This document shows positions 47,665-57,168 of a DNA stretch of 64,000 nt, in pieces. The stretch is from assembly GCA_030674915.1 (NCBI GenBank), contig JASXSV010000002.1, positions 62,001 to 126,000 of the forward strand, in the 5' to 3' direction. The stretch's first letter is position 1, and each line of letters opens with the position of its first letter. The position numbers and the translations under genes were made by a program. The notes beneath the pieces are model-generated. The model was not told where the DNA came from and did no database searches. It saw only the letters and a list, made by a program, of their open reading frames with translations. This DNA comes from Candidatus Endonucleibacter bathymodioli. Its GTDB lineage: Bacteria; Pseudomonadota; Gammaproteobacteria; Pseudomonadales; Endozoicomonadaceae.

Positions 47665-48003
47665 ATGGATACTTTGAAAAATAAGGAAAAAGCAGCATGC
47701 ATAAAGCACAATGTTGGGGTATTTTTGATATCGTATTTCTAATGCAGTATGCTGAGCTTCGTTACGCTACTTCTGACCCAAGTCTTGTTAAGAGGACTGA
47801 TAATATACGCAATCAGAACAATTGGAAGCAGAGGGGTTACTAGATGAAGCAGACGCCAGAAACATTAGGGACGTATATCAGCAATTAAGACTTATGGTTC
47901 ATAAACAGGCGCTTCAAAATGAAAAACCTTTAGGCACTGTCATAACTGTTACAAGCCATACAAACATAATAAAGAGATTATGGGCTCAGTGGGTGGAGCA
48001 GTG
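47665..48003 (+). pseudogene. fusion remnant: rhdA 5' end joined to glnE 3' end (copy 1)
   Basis: From the upstream CAAGAGCGGAGAAAAAATGG the sequence equals the rhdA leader and first codons (MDTLKNKEKAA..). At about 47699 it changes to the glnE 3' part (AATGCAGTATGCTGAGCTTC, matching 45291-45310). A one-base deletion at CGCAATCAGAAC breaks the glnE frame. The last 60 codons are open again (EGLLDEADARNIRDVYQQLR to WAQWVEQ). It marks a tandem-duplication junction and is not a working gene. Confidence 0.85.
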
Positions 48004-48270
48004 AGTAGTTTTTAAAGGTATGACTAGGCTGCAATCGAGCGATGCCTAATGAGACTACACGTAGTAAGTAATTGTGGGGGTTAGGAAAAGTAATCAACAT
48101 CCTTAGCGGGGTGTTATGCTTTCTAGACAAAAGCCATTTTGTTAAAGGCTAAAGGCAGCCACAAAAAGCAGGTTGCCGCACTCAAATAAAAGAAAAAAAC
48201 ATGTATGAATAAGGGATATATCCTATTCTTACGTGGTTCTGTTTTTTGAAATACATCCGAGGTCATAAAT

Positions 48271-49686
48271 ATGAAATTTTTAAAAGCAATACTTTCTTTT
48301 TACTGTGTAATATTTGCACTTCATAGTTTTGCTGATAATACAAGAGTTATCGCTATATATGTCTCTAATCACAATATCTATCTAACCTTTGGAGATCCTC
48401 AGGAAGAAGGGCGTATAGTTTCGCTACAGGGCAGTACCTCTAATTCACCAATGCTATCAAGAGATGTAGCATCATGGGCTACAAATGATTCTCCTCCAGC
48501 GGTTTTAATGGTCATTCTGCAAAGCCTGATGTATACGGAGGAATTTATAATGATTAAAGATGATTTAAAAAGCAAGAAGCCGGAGAACGTTGAGGTATTA
48601 ATATTTGCTGCTGGATATAATGACAGAGATACCTTAAACCGAGAAGCAGTTAGAAATTTATTCGCTGGAAATGAAAGACTTTATGGTGAGCTAAGTGAAA
48701 ATCCCGCCATCAAAACTTTATTAGATAAAGAGGGTTTGACAAAATCAGAGGGGCATACTGAGTTTTTTAGATTAATTATGAGCAAGCAGTTTTCGTTTGA
48801 GTTTGCGCCAGGGAAAGTACGTTCTAAGTCAGATTCAGGATTTATGAGTCATCTGGTGAAAGACGTTGTGGGTGTTGAAACTAGGCTATGGATATCAACA
48901 TATGCAATAGTCCACTCGCAGAATGATGACGGTAATCTACAAGAATTACACGGAACTTTGCCGACACCTATGACGGAAAAGGGGTTAGGAGGAATGTTTC
49001 AACTGGGAAAAGTTGCTGCTGCAAGTAAAAGTGAGGTGCTACCTGCCATCACCTTAGCTTATCTTGCTTATCATAAAGCATATGAGGCGAACAATAGGCT
49101 GGGCGATCCAGCACTTACACCCCAGGGTATAGTTGATCGGCTTATAGAGAGAAGTCTAGGGTATGTAAATTTTGGTGAATTTATCGCTGAGCTTCATTCT
49201 CCAGGTGTATTAAACACTAGATCAGCAAGAGACCCTATTCATCTCGTGGCCTTGGGGGCTGCAAAAGATACCATATCCGCTTTATCAAACGAATATTCCG
49301 AGGAGCTTATAGATGATTTCTATATGAGTACAATAGAAACGGTTAAAAATTCTGCGATAACAAAGTTTTTACACGCTATGTGGAAGTCAGGAAAAAAACT
49401 TGATGATGACTTCACTGGCCTAGTAGTTGGTGAATACAGTAAGGTATTGTTTCAAGACGAAGGAAACGTATCATTAGATAAGTATCTGAATAACGATGAT
49501 TTTGTGGATGGATTTATTAAAGGTTTCGGCGACAGCAACATTGAAATAAATGGTATGGATAGTATCGACCAGAAAAGAGAAGCGGTTCGCTCTTATTTTA
49601 GTGATCCTAGGGATTTATATGTTTTTACACATCTACCTGTATCAGATATGCTGCACAGCTACGGATTATCTTGTATTAAATTTTAA
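48271..49686 (+). CDS. secreted protein, family C copy 2
   Basis: A 471-residue paralogue of 45809-47224 with the same signal peptide type (MKFLKAILSFYCVIFALHSF then AD) and all conserved blocks (SNSPMLSRDVASWATNDSPP, GLGGMFQLGKVA, GYVNFGEFIAELH, SARDPIHLVALG, KFLHAMWKSGKKL). The region about 185-215 differs most between copies and may face a variable partner. Function unknown. It lies between the two rhdA/glnE junction remnants. Confidence 0.75.
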   Translation: MKFLKAILSFYCVIFALHSFADNTRVIAIYVSNHNIYLTFGDPQEEGRIVSLQGSTSNSPMLSRDVASWATNDSPPAVLMVILQSLMYTEEFIMIKDDLKSKKPENVEVLIFAAGYNDRDTLNREAVRNLFAGNERLYGELSENPAIKTLLDKEGLTKSEGHTEFFRLIMSKQFSFEFAPGKVRSKSDSGFMSHLVKDVVGVETRLWISTYAIVHSQNDDGNLQELHGTLPTPMTEKGLGGMFQLGKVAAASKSEVLPAITLAYLAYHKAYEANNRLGDPALTPQGIVDRLIERSLGYVNFGEFIAELHSPGVLNTRSARDPIHLVALGAAKDTISALSNEYSEELIDDFYMSTIETVKNSAITKFLHAMWKSGKKLDDDFTGLVVGEYSKVLFQDEGNVSLDKYLNNDDFVDGFIKGFGDSNIEINGMDSIDQKREAVRSYFSDPRDLYVFTHLPVSDMLHSYGLSCIKF

Positions 49687-50087
49687 TATACACAATCAGT
49701 TTTTGTAGCACTATGATAAAGCGGTACTCGTGGTTATTTTTATATATTTTACGGGTATCGTACGTTTTTTTGCGTCGGCGCAAGGGAAACAGCTTTGTGA
49801 AGTGATAGCAGGTCATTATCATTCTTGTCTTCAGAGACTTCTGGTTGCGTTATTGAACAATTCTGTGGTGCTGGTTTATATGCCAGCTTCCATTGAGGGT
49901 GTAAACAAATCCCCGTGATGAGTAAAGAGGCAAGCCACACTCGCAGGCTGTCTTTCTCAGGAATTGCACTTAATTATCCGAAACTTCAAATTTCTTAAAG
50001 TCAACTAAACCTTATCTCTTTCTTTTTCCTTGCCTAGGATCTTTTTGTTACACTCGGCGGTAGGGAAAACTCAAGAGCGGAGAAGAA
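49687..50087. other. downstream spacer of family C copy 2
   Basis: It repeats the spacer after copy 1 (GCGGTACTCGTGGTTATTTT, then ATATGCCAGCTTCCATTGAG with GGTGTAAACAAATC). The short frames on both strands here (49730-49918 and 49749-49940) are not shared as proteins between units and are not called. Confidence 0.5.
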
Positions 50088-50300
50088 GTGGATACTTTGA
50101 AAAATAAGGAAAAAGCAGCATGCATAAAGCACAATGTTGGGGCATTTTTGATATCGCATTTCTAATGCAGTATGCTGCGCTTCGTTACGCCACCTCTGAC
50201 CCAAGTCTTGTTAAGAGGACTGATAATATACGCAATCAGCGCAATTGGAAGCAGAGGGGTTACTAGATGAAGCAGACGTCAGAAACCGTAGAATATATAA
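50088..50300 (+). pseudogene. fusion remnant: rhdA 5' end joined to glnE 3' end (copy 2)
   Basis: It is the same junction as at 47665, with the rhdA ATG changed to GTG (50088) and the identical GCAGCATGCATAAAGCACAA join. The same deletion at CGCAATCAG is present, so this copy descends from the first junction. The glnE part is cut at about 50300 by an IS30 remnant. Confidence 0.82.
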
Positions 50301-50304
50301 GTTT

Positions 50305-50980
50305 CACAAAAGAACTGATGTGGTAAGTCGGCAAGTGAAGTCACAGCTAGGCTAGGCTTTACACCGGAGCAAGTTGCAGGGCACATGAACCTTGAGTCTT
50401 ATAATAGGGCTATTGGTTATCAGACTATTTATTGCCTAATCATAAAAAACCAATGGAGCGGCCTTCTTCCACGCAAAGGTAAGCGTTATCGGTAGCGTCA
50501 AGGTGCTGAGGCTGGAGTCAGCTTCATTCCTGACCTTGTGGATGTTTATGGGCGCCCGGACTGCGTAGATGTGAAAAAAGAGGTAGGCCACTGGGAGGGG
50601 GATACCGTTCACGGTCAAGATGGATATCTTGTGACGATGACCGAGCGTGTCTAGAAATTTCTTTTGACAGTCAGAGTTAAAAACAAGACCAAAAAAGTAG
50701 TAAGCTAGGCCATCAAAATAATGCTACGACCTTACAAGAATATCTGTAAGCTCATTACGTTTGATAACGGTGGCGAGTTCGCGGCCACGTAAGTATCGCT
50801 AGATCATTGGGATGTAAGGCATACTTTGCTAGGGCATGCCGCTCATGGCAAGGTGGATTTAACGATAATACTAATGGCGTGCTAGGAAGATTCTTCCCGC
50901 GTCCACGAAAAGCTTTAAATTACTTTAGTCCGATTGAGTTTTTGTCGGGCAAGTGTGTTAGTTATTGTGGAAGTCTAGGT
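50305..50980 (+). pseudogene. decayed IS30 element within the third unit
   Basis: IS30 pieces appear in order with stops between: LGFTPEQVAGHMNLESYNRA, PRKGKRYR, the KKEVGHWEGDTVHGQDGYLV block (first Asp), LITFDNGGEFAAT (second Asp), and RPRKALNYFSPIEFLSGKCV. The Glu block is degenerate (GGFNDNTNGVLGRF). It ends at the IS terminal TTAGTTATTGTGGAAGTC. It has replaced the end of the glnE remnant. Confidence 0.82.
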
Positions 50981-51218
50981 ATGAGCCGGCTACAAACGAG
51001 AGAAGCCTAATGAGACTACAAGGAGTAAGTAATTGTGGGGGGTGGCGAGCGTAGTCAGCATTCTCGGCAGGGTGTATTTTTTCCCGACAGAAGCCATTTT
51101 GAAAAAGGAGATTGCCAGATCTGAGTACTGTATCTTAAAAGAAGAGAAAAATATGTATGAATAAGACAAATAAACTATTATTATTTTGTTCTGTTTTTTG
51201 CAATAAATAGAGGTCATA

Positions 51219-52667
51219 ATGAAGTGGTTAAAAATAACACTTTCTTTTTGTTGTGTTGTATTCTCACTCCATAGTTTTGCTGAAGCTATAAGAGTTATAA
51301 CTATATACGTGTCTAGTCATGGCCTCTATCTAAGTTATGGAGACCCAAGAGAATACATGGGCATGGTTGCGTTGCAGGGTAGTACTTCTAATTCGCCATT
51401 ACTGTCACGAGATATTGCATCATGGAGTACAAATGATTCCCCTGTAGCAGTTTTAACTGTTGTTCTGCAAAGTTTAAAACACAATAAGGAGTTTATAGTC
51501 ATTAAAAATGATTTAAAAAACAGACAGGCAGATAATGTCAATGTGGTAATAACTGCTGCAGGGTTTGATGATGAACAGATCCTAGATCGAGAAGAGGTTA
51601 AAACACTATTTGCTGAAAACGAAATACTATATGGAGAGCTAAGTGAAGATCCCGACGTCAAGTCTTTATTAGACGAAGAAGGTTTGACAAGAGTTAAATG
51701 GCACACTGAACTCTTTAGGATAATTCTAAGTAAGCAGTTTTCGTTTAAGTTTGAAAATAGAAGAGTATTTTCTGGACAAGAGTCATGCTTTATTTCTTAT
51801 GTGGCTAGTAAAGAAGGCCCTGAGCGTAAGATGGATGGGATATTATGGGTAACATCATATGCAGTCGTCCGTGCGTATAAAGAGAGTCGTCAAGACCGAG
51901 ATAAACCTTTTCCTGCCCCTATGTCGGAACCAGGGTTAGGGGGAATGCTTCAATTAGGGAAAGTTGCTACGAATGCATCTATACTACCCGCACTCATCAA
52001 GGCTTATACCGTTTATCGGGAGGTATATCATAGAATTAATAGGTTAGGTGGTGTTCCTGTACTTAACCCTAATGAAATAGTTGATCAGCTTATAAGCAGA
52101 AAAATAGAATATGTGAATTTCGGTGAATTTATCGCTGAGGCTTTTCGTACTGGATCATTAGATACTTACGGAGCAAGAGATCCTGTTCATGCTGTGGCCT
52201 TAGGAGTTGCGCAAGATACAATATCCGCTCTTGACGAATCTACTGCTAAGGAAATGGATGATTTCTATGTAAGAGCAATAGAAACTGTTAAATACTCAGC
52301 CATAACAAAGTTTTTACACGCTATGTGGAAGTCAAACAAAAAGGTGGAGGATGGTTGTTTAGGTGTAGTAATTGGTGAATACAGTGATGTATTCTTTCCA
52401 GAAGAAAGAATGATGTCATTAGGTCGGTATCTCAAAGACGATGATTTTGTGGATAACTTTATTAAAGGTTTCGGCGAAAGCAACATTGAAATAACTTGTA
52501 TAGGTAGTATCGACAAACAAAGAGAAAAGGTGCGTTCTTATTTTAATGGTGGAGAAGGATATTTAACTGTGCTTCCACAAAAAAATCTATTAGATATGCT
52601 GCACAGATACGGATCAGTCGGTATCAAATCTCAATATACACAATTAGTTTCTGGAGGGAGATGGTAA
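51219..52667 (+). CDS. secreted protein, family C copy 3
   Basis: A 482-residue paralogue, the most diverged of the three, with signal peptide MKWLKITLSFCCVVFSLHSF and then AE. Conserved blocks remain (SNSPLLSRDIASWSTNDSPV, GLGGMLQLGKVA, YVNFGEFIAEAF, GARDPVHAVALG, TKFLHAMWKSNKK). It has an 11-residue C-terminal extension after GIKS. Lying next to the full rhdA gene, it may be the ancestral or oldest copy. Function unknown. Confidence 0.75.
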   Translation: MKWLKITLSFCCVVFSLHSFAEAIRVITIYVSSHGLYLSYGDPREYMGMVALQGSTSNSPLLSRDIASWSTNDSPVAVLTVVLQSLKHNKEFIVIKNDLKNRQADNVNVVITAAGFDDEQILDREEVKTLFAENEILYGELSEDPDVKSLLDEEGLTRVKWHTELFRIILSKQFSFKFENRRVFSGQESCFISYVASKEGPERKMDGILWVTSYAVVRAYKESRQDRDKPFPAPMSEPGLGGMLQLGKVATNASILPALIKAYTVYREVYHRINRLGGVPVLNPNEIVDQLISRKIEYVNFGEFIAEAFRTGSLDTYGARDPVHAVALGVAQDTISALDESTAKEMDDFYVRAIETVKYSAITKFLHAMWKSNKKVEDGCLGVVIGEYSDVFFPEERMMSLGRYLKDDDFVDNFIKGFGESNIEITCIGSIDKQREKVRSYFNGGEGYLTVLPQKNLLDMLHRYGSVGIKSQYTQLVSGGRW

Positions 52668-53038
52668 ATCTGTACTCGTGGTTATTTCCCTGTATCTTAC
52701 GGGTATCGTCCGTTTTTTCGGCATCGGCGTAAGGAAAACAGTTTTGGTTACGGAGTGATTTGAGGAAATGATTTTTTGTGTATTAAGCGGCTTTTGGTTG
52801 CGCTATTGAACAATTCGGTGGTGCTGGTCTATATACCAGTTTCCATTGAGGGTGTAAACAAATCTCCGTGATGAGCAAAGAGACAAACTATACCTGTGGG
52901 CTGTCTTTCTCGGAAATTGCACTTACTTATCAAAAAATGCAAATTTTTTAAAATCAACTAAACCTATTTCTTTCTTTTTCCTTGCCTGGGATCTTTTTGT
53001 TATACTCTTTGGTCGGAAAACTCAAGAGCGGAGAAGAA
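52668..53038. promoter_or_regulatory. rhdA leader with probable promoter
   Basis: TATACT at 53001-53006 in GTTATACTCTTTGG is a good -10 box, with a TTGCCT 17-18 bases upstream as a possible -35. The same leader is copied at the two junction remnants (47600-47664, 50030-50087), so those fragments may still be transcribed. The left half of this stretch carries the unit spacer with a MITE-like end (about 52830-52895). Confidence 0.45.
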
Positions 53039-53869
53039 ATGGATACTTTCAAAGATAAGAAGAAAAGCAGCATGCTTATTGATCCGGTCGCAATGGCTAA
53101 CAAGCTACCATCCCTTAATGACCTGCTAATTGTTGACCTAGGTGACCCAAAAAGGTACGCTCAAGCCCATATTCTTGGGGCTGTAAATATTTCCACACAA
53201 CAGCTTGTATCAGGTCAGAAGCCGGTACCAGGGAAGCTACCTTCTCTTCATCAATTGGAAAAGTTATTTAGTGATTTGGGTTATACCGGTAAAAGTCAGT
53301 ATATTATTCCATACGATGATGAAGGTGGTGGCTGGGCTGGGCGCCTCATTTGGACCCTAGATGTTATAGGTCATAGTAACTATTCATATCTGAATGGTGG
53401 AATGCATGCTTGGTTACAGGAAAAGCTGCCAGTAACAAGTCTGATAAAAGCACCTGAGCCTACCAAAGTTGATATCACCATAAACAAAGAGGTTATGGCT
53501 TCCCGTGAATATATTGAGGCCAGGATTGGCAACCCAGATGTAGTCATTTGGGATGCACGCTCTCCTGAGGAGTTTCGAGGAGAGAGGCTTTTTTCCATGC
53601 GAGGCGGTCATATTCCGGGAGCAATCAACTATGAGTGGAGTCGTGCGATAGATCCAGCCCAAGGTTATCGCATCAAGAAAGGTGTAGAGAAAGAGCTTAA
53701 TGCCCTGGGTATCACTAAATGTAAGGAGATTATCACTCACTGTCAGAGTCATCATCGCTCAGCATTCACCTATATGCTGGCTAAAATTTTAGGTTATGAG
53801 CGAGTTAGAGCCTATGATGGCTCATGGGTTGAGTGGGGAAACTTGCTCGATACACCGGTGGAGTCTTAA
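53039..53869 (+). CDS. rhdA: thiosulfate sulfurtransferase (rhodanese) RhdA
   Basis: The start is ATG 53039 after GAGCGGAGAAG, giving 276 residues; the frame is open further up to a GTG. It has two rhodanese domains. The N-terminal one is inactive-type, and the C-terminal one carries the persulfide Cys in ITHCQSHHRSAFTYMLAKIL, the CQTHHRS-type loop of Pseudomonas and Azotobacter RhdA. The ending YDGSWVEWGNLLDTPVE is also typical. It transfers sulfane sulfur from thiosulfate to acceptors. psd follows, as in Pseudomonas. Confidence 0.92.
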   Translation: MDTFKDKKKSSMLIDPVAMANKLPSLNDLLIVDLGDPKRYAQAHILGAVNISTQQLVSGQKPVPGKLPSLHQLEKLFSDLGYTGKSQYIIPYDDEGGGWAGRLIWTLDVIGHSNYSYLNGGMHAWLQEKLPVTSLIKAPEPTKVDITINKEVMASREYIEARIGNPDVVIWDARSPEEFRGERLFSMRGGHIPGAINYEWSRAIDPAQGYRIKKGVEKELNALGITKCKEIITHCQSHHRSAFTYMLAKILGYERVRAYDGSWVEWGNLLDTPVES

Positions 53870-54103
53870 TAAAAAGCTACTATAAGAGATTGATCTACTA
53901 ACCAGCACTAATAGTACGAGGCCAGCATCTCCATACTACGTTACGAGTATATACTCATCACATTGCAGTTGTAGGAGAATGTATCACCATTACTATTCTC
54001 GGCATCATAGCTGTCTAAAATTCTGAGGCTTTACCACTTGCCGACTGCTTGTATCTCCGATAAGTTTGGGTATAGATAACTCAATAAAGGTAGTATAAGC
54101 ACA

Positions 54104-55012
54104 GTGAAAGCAAAACTATTTGCAGGCATTCAATTTTTTTTACCACATCATCTGATTTCCAGGTCGGCACATTACTGTGCCGAAAGCAGGATGGTAGGAT
54201 TTAAAAATACTCTGATTCGTAGAGTCATCCATCATTATAATGTGGACATGAGCGAAGCCAAGGAAGAGAACATTGAAGCATACGGAAACTTTAATGAATT
54301 TTTCACTCGCGCCTTAAAAGCGGGTGTCCGCCCTTTACCAACAGATCCCACGGAAGTTGTTAGTCCTGCAGATGGTTTCATTAGTCAGATAGGTGATATT
54401 GCCAATGGTCGATTATTTCAGGCGAAAGGTCGTGATTACAGCCTGACAGAGTTACTGGGAGGAAGTGTAGACCTTGGGCAGGAATTCATGGGTGGAAAAT
54501 TTGGCACTATATACTTATCTCCTCGTGATTATCATCGAGTGCATATCCCTGCTAGGGGTCAGTTACGCCAGATGATACATATTCCTGGACGTTTGTTTTC
54601 AGTTAATCAATCCACTGTGGAAAATATTCCCCGCTTGTTTGCAAGGAATGAGCGGGTGGTGAGTATTTTTGATACTGACCAAGGACCTATGGCGGTCATT
54701 ATGGTTGGCGCTATGATTGTTGCCAGCATCGAAACCGTCTGGGCAGGGTTGGTTACACCATACCGTAGACAAATTAGAAGCGTTGAATACGGCACTAATC
54801 AACATACAAGTATTGTTTTGCAGCGTGGTGATGAAATGGGGCGTTTTAAAATGGGATCCACAGCAATTGTTCTTTTTGGCAGGAACCAGGTTGATTGGTT
54901 TGAGCATTGGCAGCCGGGAAGTCCCATTAAAATGGGTCAAGCTTTGGGGTGTGTATGGGAACACAAAATGCAAGAAAACCAACAAACAGTATCTCCACTA
55001 GGTCAATTATGA
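54104..55012 (+). CDS. psd: phosphatidylserine decarboxylase proenzyme Psd
   Basis: Psd (302 aa) makes phosphatidylethanolamine at the inner membrane. It is a pyruvoyl enzyme that cleaves itself at the LGST motif, here KMGSTAIVLFG (Ser about residue 251). NEFFTRALKAGVRP, SPADGFISQIG (catalytic Asp), the YLSPRDYHRVHIPARG block (His) and FSVNQSTVENIPRLFARNER are intact. The start is a GTG. It overlaps gshB by 4 bp (ATGA). Confidence 0.96.
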   Translation: MKAKLFAGIQFFLPHHLISRSAHYCAESRMVGFKNTLIRRVIHHYNVDMSEAKEENIEAYGNFNEFFTRALKAGVRPLPTDPTEVVSPADGFISQIGDIANGRLFQAKGRDYSLTELLGGSVDLGQEFMGGKFGTIYLSPRDYHRVHIPARGQLRQMIHIPGRLFSVNQSTVENIPRLFARNERVVSIFDTDQGPMAVIMVGAMIVASIETVWAGLVTPYRRQIRSVEYGTNQHTSIVLQRGDEMGRFKMGSTAIVLFGRNQVDWFEHWQPGSPIKMGQALGCVWEHKMQENQQTVSPLGQL

Positions 55013-55965
55013 GGATCAAACTTAGTATTGTGATGGATCCCATAAGTACTATTAATTATAAAAAAGATAGTTCGCTAGCCATGTTGCTGGCGGCTGAGAA
55101 AAAGGGCTGGCAGTTATTTTATATGGAGCAGTCTGACTTATACCAACTGGGAGGCGAGGCATTTGGGAGTATGCGCCCATTATCAGTAAGTGTAGGTCCA
55201 TCAGACTGGTTCCGTTTGGGGGATCGTGAAGAAATGGCACTAGCTGAGCTAAATGTAATTTTAATGCGAAAGGATCCACCTTTTGACATGGAGTATATTT
55301 ACAGCACTTATATTCTGGAGCAGGCTGAAGCGGAGGGCACAATCGTCGTTAATAAGCCCAGAAGTATTAGGGATTGCAATGAAAAATATTTTGCAACGAG
55401 ATTCCCCAAATGCACTCCTCCCACATTAGTATCCAGAAGCTCTCGCTTGATTCGTGAATTTGTTCTAGATAATCAGGACGTGGTATTTAAACCTCTTGAC
55501 GGTATGGGCGGAGCATCTATTTTTAGAACACAACAAAATGACCCAAACCTTAGCGTTATCATTGAAACCCTTACGAACTATGGCCAGCGACAGGCAATGG
55601 TTCAAAAGTTCATTCCAGAGATTAAAGCAGGTGATAAGCGCATTCTGATGATTGATGGTAAACCTGTGCCTTATGCTTTAGCTAGAGTCCCGTCTGAAGG
55701 CGAACTACGAGGCAACCTTGCGGCAGGAGGTAAGGGGATTGGTCAGGATTTATCCGATCAAGATTATCGGATTGCTAAACAAGTAGGGCCTGTATTGAAA
55801 GAAAAAGGTCTTCTTTTTGTTGGTCTTGATGTTATAGGAGACTATTTAACTGAGATTAATGTCACTTCCCCCACGTGCATTAGGGAGCTTGATAACCAGT
55901 TTGATATCAGTATAGGGGATATGCTGATGGACAAAATTGAAGAAAAGCTAGCAGCACAATGTTAA
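55009..55965 (+). CDS. gshB: glutathione synthetase GshB
   Basis: GshB (318 aa from ATG 55009) joins glycine to gamma-glutamylcysteine. The longest frame starts 60 bp earlier inside psd and is not likely. Features are IVMDPISTINYKKDSSLAML, MRKDPPFDMEYIY, and the ATP-grasp body with DVVFKPLDGMGGASIFR, NLAAGGKG and the metal site in EINVTSPTCIRELD. It is coupled to psd, which is unusual, and is followed by a tonB-like gene as in Pseudomonas. Confidence 0.96.
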   Translation: MRIKLSIVMDPISTINYKKDSSLAMLLAAEKKGWQLFYMEQSDLYQLGGEAFGSMRPLSVSVGPSDWFRLGDREEMALAELNVILMRKDPPFDMEYIYSTYILEQAEAEGTIVVNKPRSIRDCNEKYFATRFPKCTPPTLVSRSSRLIREFVLDNQDVVFKPLDGMGGASIFRTQQNDPNLSVIIETLTNYGQRQAMVQKFIPEIKAGDKRILMIDGKPVPYALARVPSEGELRGNLAAGGKGIGQDLSDQDYRIAKQVGPVLKEKGLLFVGLDVIGDYLTEINVTSPTCIRELDNQFDISIGDMLMDKIEEKLAAQC

Positions 55966-56005
55966 TCAAGGTTAAGTCAAGGAGAAGACTTATTCTTATT
56001 TATTG

Positions 56006-56128
56006 CTATACCCACTCCCCCTGAAGGTTTGTGGTTGACGACTCTCACCGTAATCACCTGATACAGTAGGGATCGTAGGGCTTATCTCGCATGTTGCCTA
56101 CCTATATCTTCGAATAATTTCGGTATAC
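56006..56128. repeat. MITE-like intergenic repeat, copy 8
   Basis: CTATACCCACTCCCCCTGAA, GGTTGACGACTCTCACCGTA and GCATGTTGCCTACCTATATC, ending TTTCGGTATAC, in the gap between gshB and the tonB-like gene. Confidence 0.75.
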
Positions 56129-56158
56129 AATGAGATATTATGTTATGCATAGAAGCTC

Positions 56159-57040
56159 ATGAATCAAATCGTCAAAGTGTCGGCTAATGACCGACTAAGT
56201 TTCACTGTGTTTATGGCTGTTATTTTTCATGCTCTTATTATATTGGGAGTTGGTTTTACCGTACAGGATAAACCCGTTCCACCACCATCACTCGAAATTA
56301 CATTGGAAGTTTATAAAAGTAAAGATAAGCATCAGGAAGCAGGTTATCTAGCTAAATTAAACCAACATGGTAGTGGCTATCAGGATGAAAAATATTTGCC
56401 AGCAATAAATAAAAGGGCGTCTTTTCAAGATAATGGTATCCGTGATCGGCAACAGATACTCCATTTACCACTACATCAAAAAGGATCTACCCCTAACCAG
56501 AAACACACGACAGCAGTAGTTACTCTTTCTGTATCTAAAAATAAGTCAGCTGATGTGGCTAAGCCGAAGATGGATCCCTTCTTCTCTGATCGGAGGCCAG
56601 AAGTAAAACTTATTGATGTGCAAAAAAAAATTGCTATCCTTGAAGAACTGTTCAAAAAAGAGCGTCAGGCTTATGCTAAGCGACCAAGAATAAGGAGGCT
56701 TACAGCGGCGTCAACCGTCCAGGAAGTAGGTGCAGACTATAAAGAAAAATGGAGAAGGAAAGTTGAAAAAATCGGTAACATTAATTATCCGGAGAAGGCT
56801 CGGCAAGACAAATTATATGGTGAACTAAGTATCATGGTTGCCATTAACAAGGATGGGACATTACATGATATTGAAATAGTGCAGTCTTCTGGTGTGAGTG
56901 TGCTAGATGATGCGGCGGTACGAACTATTAGGCTATCTGCACCTTTTCTACCTTTTGATGATGACCTGAAAGATTATGACCTATTGGAAATCACTCGTAC
57001 TTGGCGCTTCGAACCTGGAGATCAATTATCAAGTAATTAA
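56159..57040 (+). CDS. TonB-family energy transducer
   Basis: The 293-residue protein has one N-terminal membrane anchor (SFTVFMAVIFHALIILGVGF), a PPPS start of the periplasmic linker, a central charged, predicted coiled segment (KLIDVQKKIAILEELFKKER), and a C-terminal TonB domain (about 205-290: GNINYPEKARQDKLYGELSI, VQSSGVSVLDDAAVRTIRL). The family passes proton-motive energy to outer-membrane receptors. Its place after gshB matches the Pseudomonas tonB3 locus, whose product also affects pilus assembly. No exbB or exbD lies nearby. Confidence 0.88.
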   Translation: MNQIVKVSANDRLSFTVFMAVIFHALIILGVGFTVQDKPVPPPSLEITLEVYKSKDKHQEAGYLAKLNQHGSGYQDEKYLPAINKRASFQDNGIRDRQQILHLPLHQKGSTPNQKHTTAVVTLSVSKNKSADVAKPKMDPFFSDRRPEVKLIDVQKKIAILEELFKKERQAYAKRPRIRRLTAASTVQEVGADYKEKWRRKVEKIGNINYPEKARQDKLYGELSIMVAINKDGTLHDIEIVQSSGVSVLDDAAVRTIRLSAPFLPFDDDLKDYDLLEITRTWRFEPGDQLSSN

Positions 57041-57054
57041 TACATGGTGCTTGC

Positions 57055-57168
57055 GTATACCTGTTTTCTTGCATGTGTGATTAGGATATAAGCGAGTGAA
57101 GCCCCAATCACCTATGAGTAGTAGTCGTAGAACAGTTAATAACAGCACCTTTAAGATGCGTGGGTATA
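57055..57168. repeat. MITE-like intergenic repeat, copy 9
   Basis: GTATACCTGTTTTCTTGCAT, GATATAAGCGAGTGAAGCCC and AGCACCTTTAAGATGCGTGG with GTATAAG at the end. It directly follows the tonB-like gene. Confidence 0.7.

Noticed and set aside
47822..48003. 60-codon ORF considered as an independent small gene
   Set aside because: It is the displaced 3' end of glnE generated by the segmental duplication.
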